DNA of 64,000 nt. Source: Paramacrobiotus metropolitanus. Lineage: Eukaryota; Tardigrada; Eutardigrada; Parachela; Macrobiotidae. Shown piece after piece: positions 61,870 to 64,000 of this stretch (position 1 is its first letter; every line of letters starts with the position of its first letter). The notes below the pieces were generated by a model that did no database searches, was not told the origin of the DNA, and saw only the letters and a list, made by a program, of their open reading frames with translations. The stretch covers positions 558,001 to 622,000 of the forward strand of contig NW_026570304.1 in the NCBI RefSeq assembly GCF_019649055.1. Direction: 5' to 3'. Both the position numbers and the translations under genes were made by a program.

Positions 61870-62170
61870 GAAGGAGGAATTTTATCAGATAAGAACTTTT
61901 TTATGTTTGATTTTTTCTTGAGAAAGAGAGAAAACAGGCAGGAAAAACAATAAGAATAAAACACAAAAAACACAAGAATGTTTTCCTATGTTTCATTCTT
62001 TTGTTTCTTATTCTTTCTTTTTGTTTCATTTATATTTTCTTATGTTTCATTCTTTTGTTTCATTCTTATTCTTTCTTATGTTTCATTTATACTTTATCTC
62101 TTCTCCCAAGAAAACTGCGTCTGTCGCTCTCTCCCTCAGGAAAAACATGAAAAAGAAACAAAAGAAAAAG
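61870..62170 (+). repeat. Low-complexity purine then TTTCATTCTT tract
   Basis: An A/G-rich part (61880-61970) followed by repeats of TTTCATTCTTTTGTTTC-like words (61980-62100). It abuts the truncated protease on its right. Confidence 0.75.
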
Positions 62171-62448
62171 CATGAGTTTTAAAAATCAGTTTTAAGATTG
62201 AAAAACTAATAATGGTCTGTGTCGCAAATCTGGAAAAACTAATATCAGCATGCATAAAAGACGGCTGGCCGGGCGCAACACTAAAGAATGCGATCCAGTG
62301 CTCGCCCGGATGACCTGAGGGCATGGTATTAACTATGTACGCCCCTGGGTACTCTTTTTGTGGGAGTGTATCGGCCGCAAATACACCCACAAATACGTCT
62401 TGGACACAGGTGTCATGACAGAGAGCGTTTTCGATTTCTCGGCTATCC
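62136..62448 (-). pseudogene. Maverick/Polinton protease, 3' truncated
   Basis: ATG at 62448. The first 75 residues resemble the adenovirus-type maturation protease, including AYIVNTMPSGHPGEHWIAFF with the catalytic His. It then runs into the low-complexity tract, so the Asp and Cys are lost. It follows the capsid gene directly, as in intact Mavericks. Confidence 0.75.
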
Positions 62449-62451
62449 ATT

Positions 62452-63836
62452 TTAAGGTGCAAAATTGAAAAGCACCTGACGATTATTGTTGATCTCAATT
62501 ACGATGTCGAATACGAGCATCGATACGCAAACAACGTTATCATCCAGCGGTTTACCGAATTTCATGTGTAAATTTAAGTTTCCGTGTCTCGTGAGCGATA
62601 ATGCTCCTCTCCCGGTGTGACCTCTTGTAAAATCGAATCCGTAAAGGCAATAGCCACCTTTATTGTAGGTGAGCCGATCAAAAGGCAACTCGCCGGCACC
62701 CTCATTTAATCGCTCCAAAACATCGAGAATGAATGAATGTTGTATACTTGAGTGCTGCAGCCGTTTGTATAATCCATGTTGTACCCTTGGGTCGGGAACA
62801 ACTGCCCATCAATCTCGGCACTAATGTACGCAAGATTAAAATGTTGAAAATTCAGTGGTGTGGTCTTAAAGTCGCCGGAAAAAGCCTTACTAGAGATCAT
62901 ACCAAAAATCATAATTTTTGGCAGCTGCCCCATAACAATATTCGATCAAACAGCCTGTTGTTGTCCCTTTGGTAGTGCGTGTTGGCGCAAGGCAACTCTC
63001 TCAATATGGTACTTGGCCATAGTGCCCATGAGTTGCTTGCTCATGGCGTTGAGGAAATCCGGGCTTGGTTCGTACTTGCGAACCTTGAGTCGTGGATTAC
63101 GGATAGCTGCAAATTTTGGAGCTGATGTGTCTGCATCACACATGAAGACAACTTCGTTTTTATTTCTTATTAATTTTATGGTAGGCTCCACGCCGGGGAT
63201 AAGCGGTTTATCTTGCTGAAAAAGGTCACAGTGTAGCTTCCCTGTGAGCTGCAACATGGTTCCCGATAACAAAAACTTTTGGCGCTTTTGGGCCCCCTCA
63301 CTAATGAATGTTTTTTTGGTAAGGATCTTTGTTCCGTCTTTAGGATCCTTGATCTGTCCAGCTTTAAAAGTAGCATCGCTGTCCAGTTCCGTATCCAAGG
63401 CAAGTCCTGATATGGAAAGCTGAGATTTTTGGGCTTCTCTGGTAAAGCCAAGCAATGTTTCTAAATACGCACGAATATGATATAATGTACTTGAATCTGA
63501 AATGTTTCGCCCACCTAGCGTGACAGTTACAGAGTGAAAAAGGCTGTGCTTCATATTGTTAATTGGCACTACACAGTCGTTTTCTTCCAGTTTTTTTCCT
63601 TCAAAATTTGTCACGTGTAAATCACAACTGAAACGAATGTCTGCCAGGCTAACTAACTCATTCATAGATGGCGCTATGGTAAATGAAATATCGTTAGCGT
63701 CGTCAAAAGTGGCCTGAGCTGGGCCTATCTCGTGATCTTTAGTATTCCAGCGCTCCGTTAGAGTGGCTGGCAGGTAAAACAAATGGCTTTCTTGGAGCAT
63801 AGAAGGCTCTGAACCCGCTTCAATCATGGCAGCCAT
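62452..63836 (-). pseudogene. Maverick/Polinton major capsid protein, frameshifted
   Basis: ATG at 63836. Three consecutive frames (63836-62946, about 62933-62706, 62718-62452) together cover a full-length double-jelly-roll capsid of about 450 residues, the F54H12.2-like family. Recognisable are MKHSLFHSVTVTLGGRN, RAYLETLLGF, QKSQLSISG in the first, FNLAYISAEIDGQLFP in the second and VIEINNNRQV in the third. The two breaks lie near 62940 and 62710. The protein forms the trimers of the particle shell. This copy is old and disabled. Confidence 0.8.
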
Positions 63837-63890
63837 GTTTTAAAATTTATTTTTTATTGCGTCTGTTTCTCTTTGGCGCTTAGTTTTGGC

Positions 63891-64000
63891 CTAAGTCTTT
63901 CGCTTGCGATGCAAAGTTGGAACCTGTCTCTTACGTCTGAGCGCTGTTTTTCGTTTTAAACCTCCCTTAATGCCCTTTCCACCTTGTTTTTTCTCTTTCA
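63891..64000 (-). CDS. Partial very basic protein upstream of the capsid gene
   Basis: The C-terminal 35 codons of a minus-strand frame cut by the window edge. It is dominated by K, R and G (GGKGIKGGLKRK, RRKRQ, HRKRKT) and ends 54 bases before the capsid ATG. Its place in a Maverick cluster suggests a small DNA-binding core or minor virion protein. This is inference. Confidence 0.4.
   Translation of the reverse strand, partial: KEKKQGGKGIKGGLKRKTALRRKRQVPTLHRKRKT

Overview
The window is eukaryotic and most likely from an invertebrate animal. I see no bacterial operons, RBS-led genes or CRISPR. Almost everything recognisable is transposable: one giant Ty3/gypsy-type LTR retrotransposon, one pogo-like DNA transposon with introns, and decayed pieces of Maverick/Polinton elements and of ordinary Ty3 elements. 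The species cannot be named from this sequence.

Positions 34-30446 are one giant LTR retrotransposon (about 30.4 kb), transcribed on the minus strand. It has two TG...CA LTRs of about 437 bp (5' LTR 30012-30446, 3' LTR 34-472), a primer-binding site touching the 5' LTR, and a 1.3 kb leader. Reading leftwards, the ORFs are A (disordered), B (coiled coil), C (Gag with CCHC knuckle), D (retropepsin), E+F (RT, RNase H, integrase, AT-hook tail), G+H (broken by frameshifts), I, J, K and L. After L comes a 3.2 kb non-coding tail. A-F form a normal but enlarged gag-pro-pol. G-L add about 12 kb of coding sequence with no family I recognise, dominated by alpha-helical hairpin modules and low-complexity linkers. 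A/B, D/E and J/K are pairs in the same frame separated by one stop codon. C/D overlap as ATGA. Two non-coding gaps, before G and before L, end in sequences that look like 3' splice sites, so G-K and L may be made from spliced RNAs.

The most unusual feature is a family of short hairpins spread through the whole internal part of this element, in coding and non-coding sequence and absent from the LTRs. Stems of 4-14 bp differ from site to site but stay complementary. Loops keep a common theme: TTTGT, TGTGT, TTGTT, TTCTGTTG or TTTCT on the plus strand, so ACAAA, ACACA, AACAA, CAACAGAA or AGAAA in the element's RNA. I located about forty by eye. They cluster in the leader just before the first ATG, in the gap between K and L, and just after L. 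Two of the three in-frame stops sit inside such loops. A dispersed structural code in a very long RNA genome (packaging, recoding or folding) is the natural hypothesis.

Positions 30447-64000 are AT-richer, gene-poor DNA. They hold a nearly complete pogo-like transposon (45092-47622, TA duplication, about 59 bp TIRs, transposase with three inferred introns and one in-frame stop), Maverick/Polinton remnants (capsid and protease at 43.1-43.7 kb, DNA polymerase B at 44.6-44.9 kb and 51.6-52.3 kb, basic protein plus capsid plus protease at 62.1-64.0 kb), Ty3 pol remnants (48.3 and 54.4 kb), a 118-123 bp tandem repeat (41.8-42.7 kb) and several smaller repeats. No intact host gene, tRNA or rRNA was recognised.
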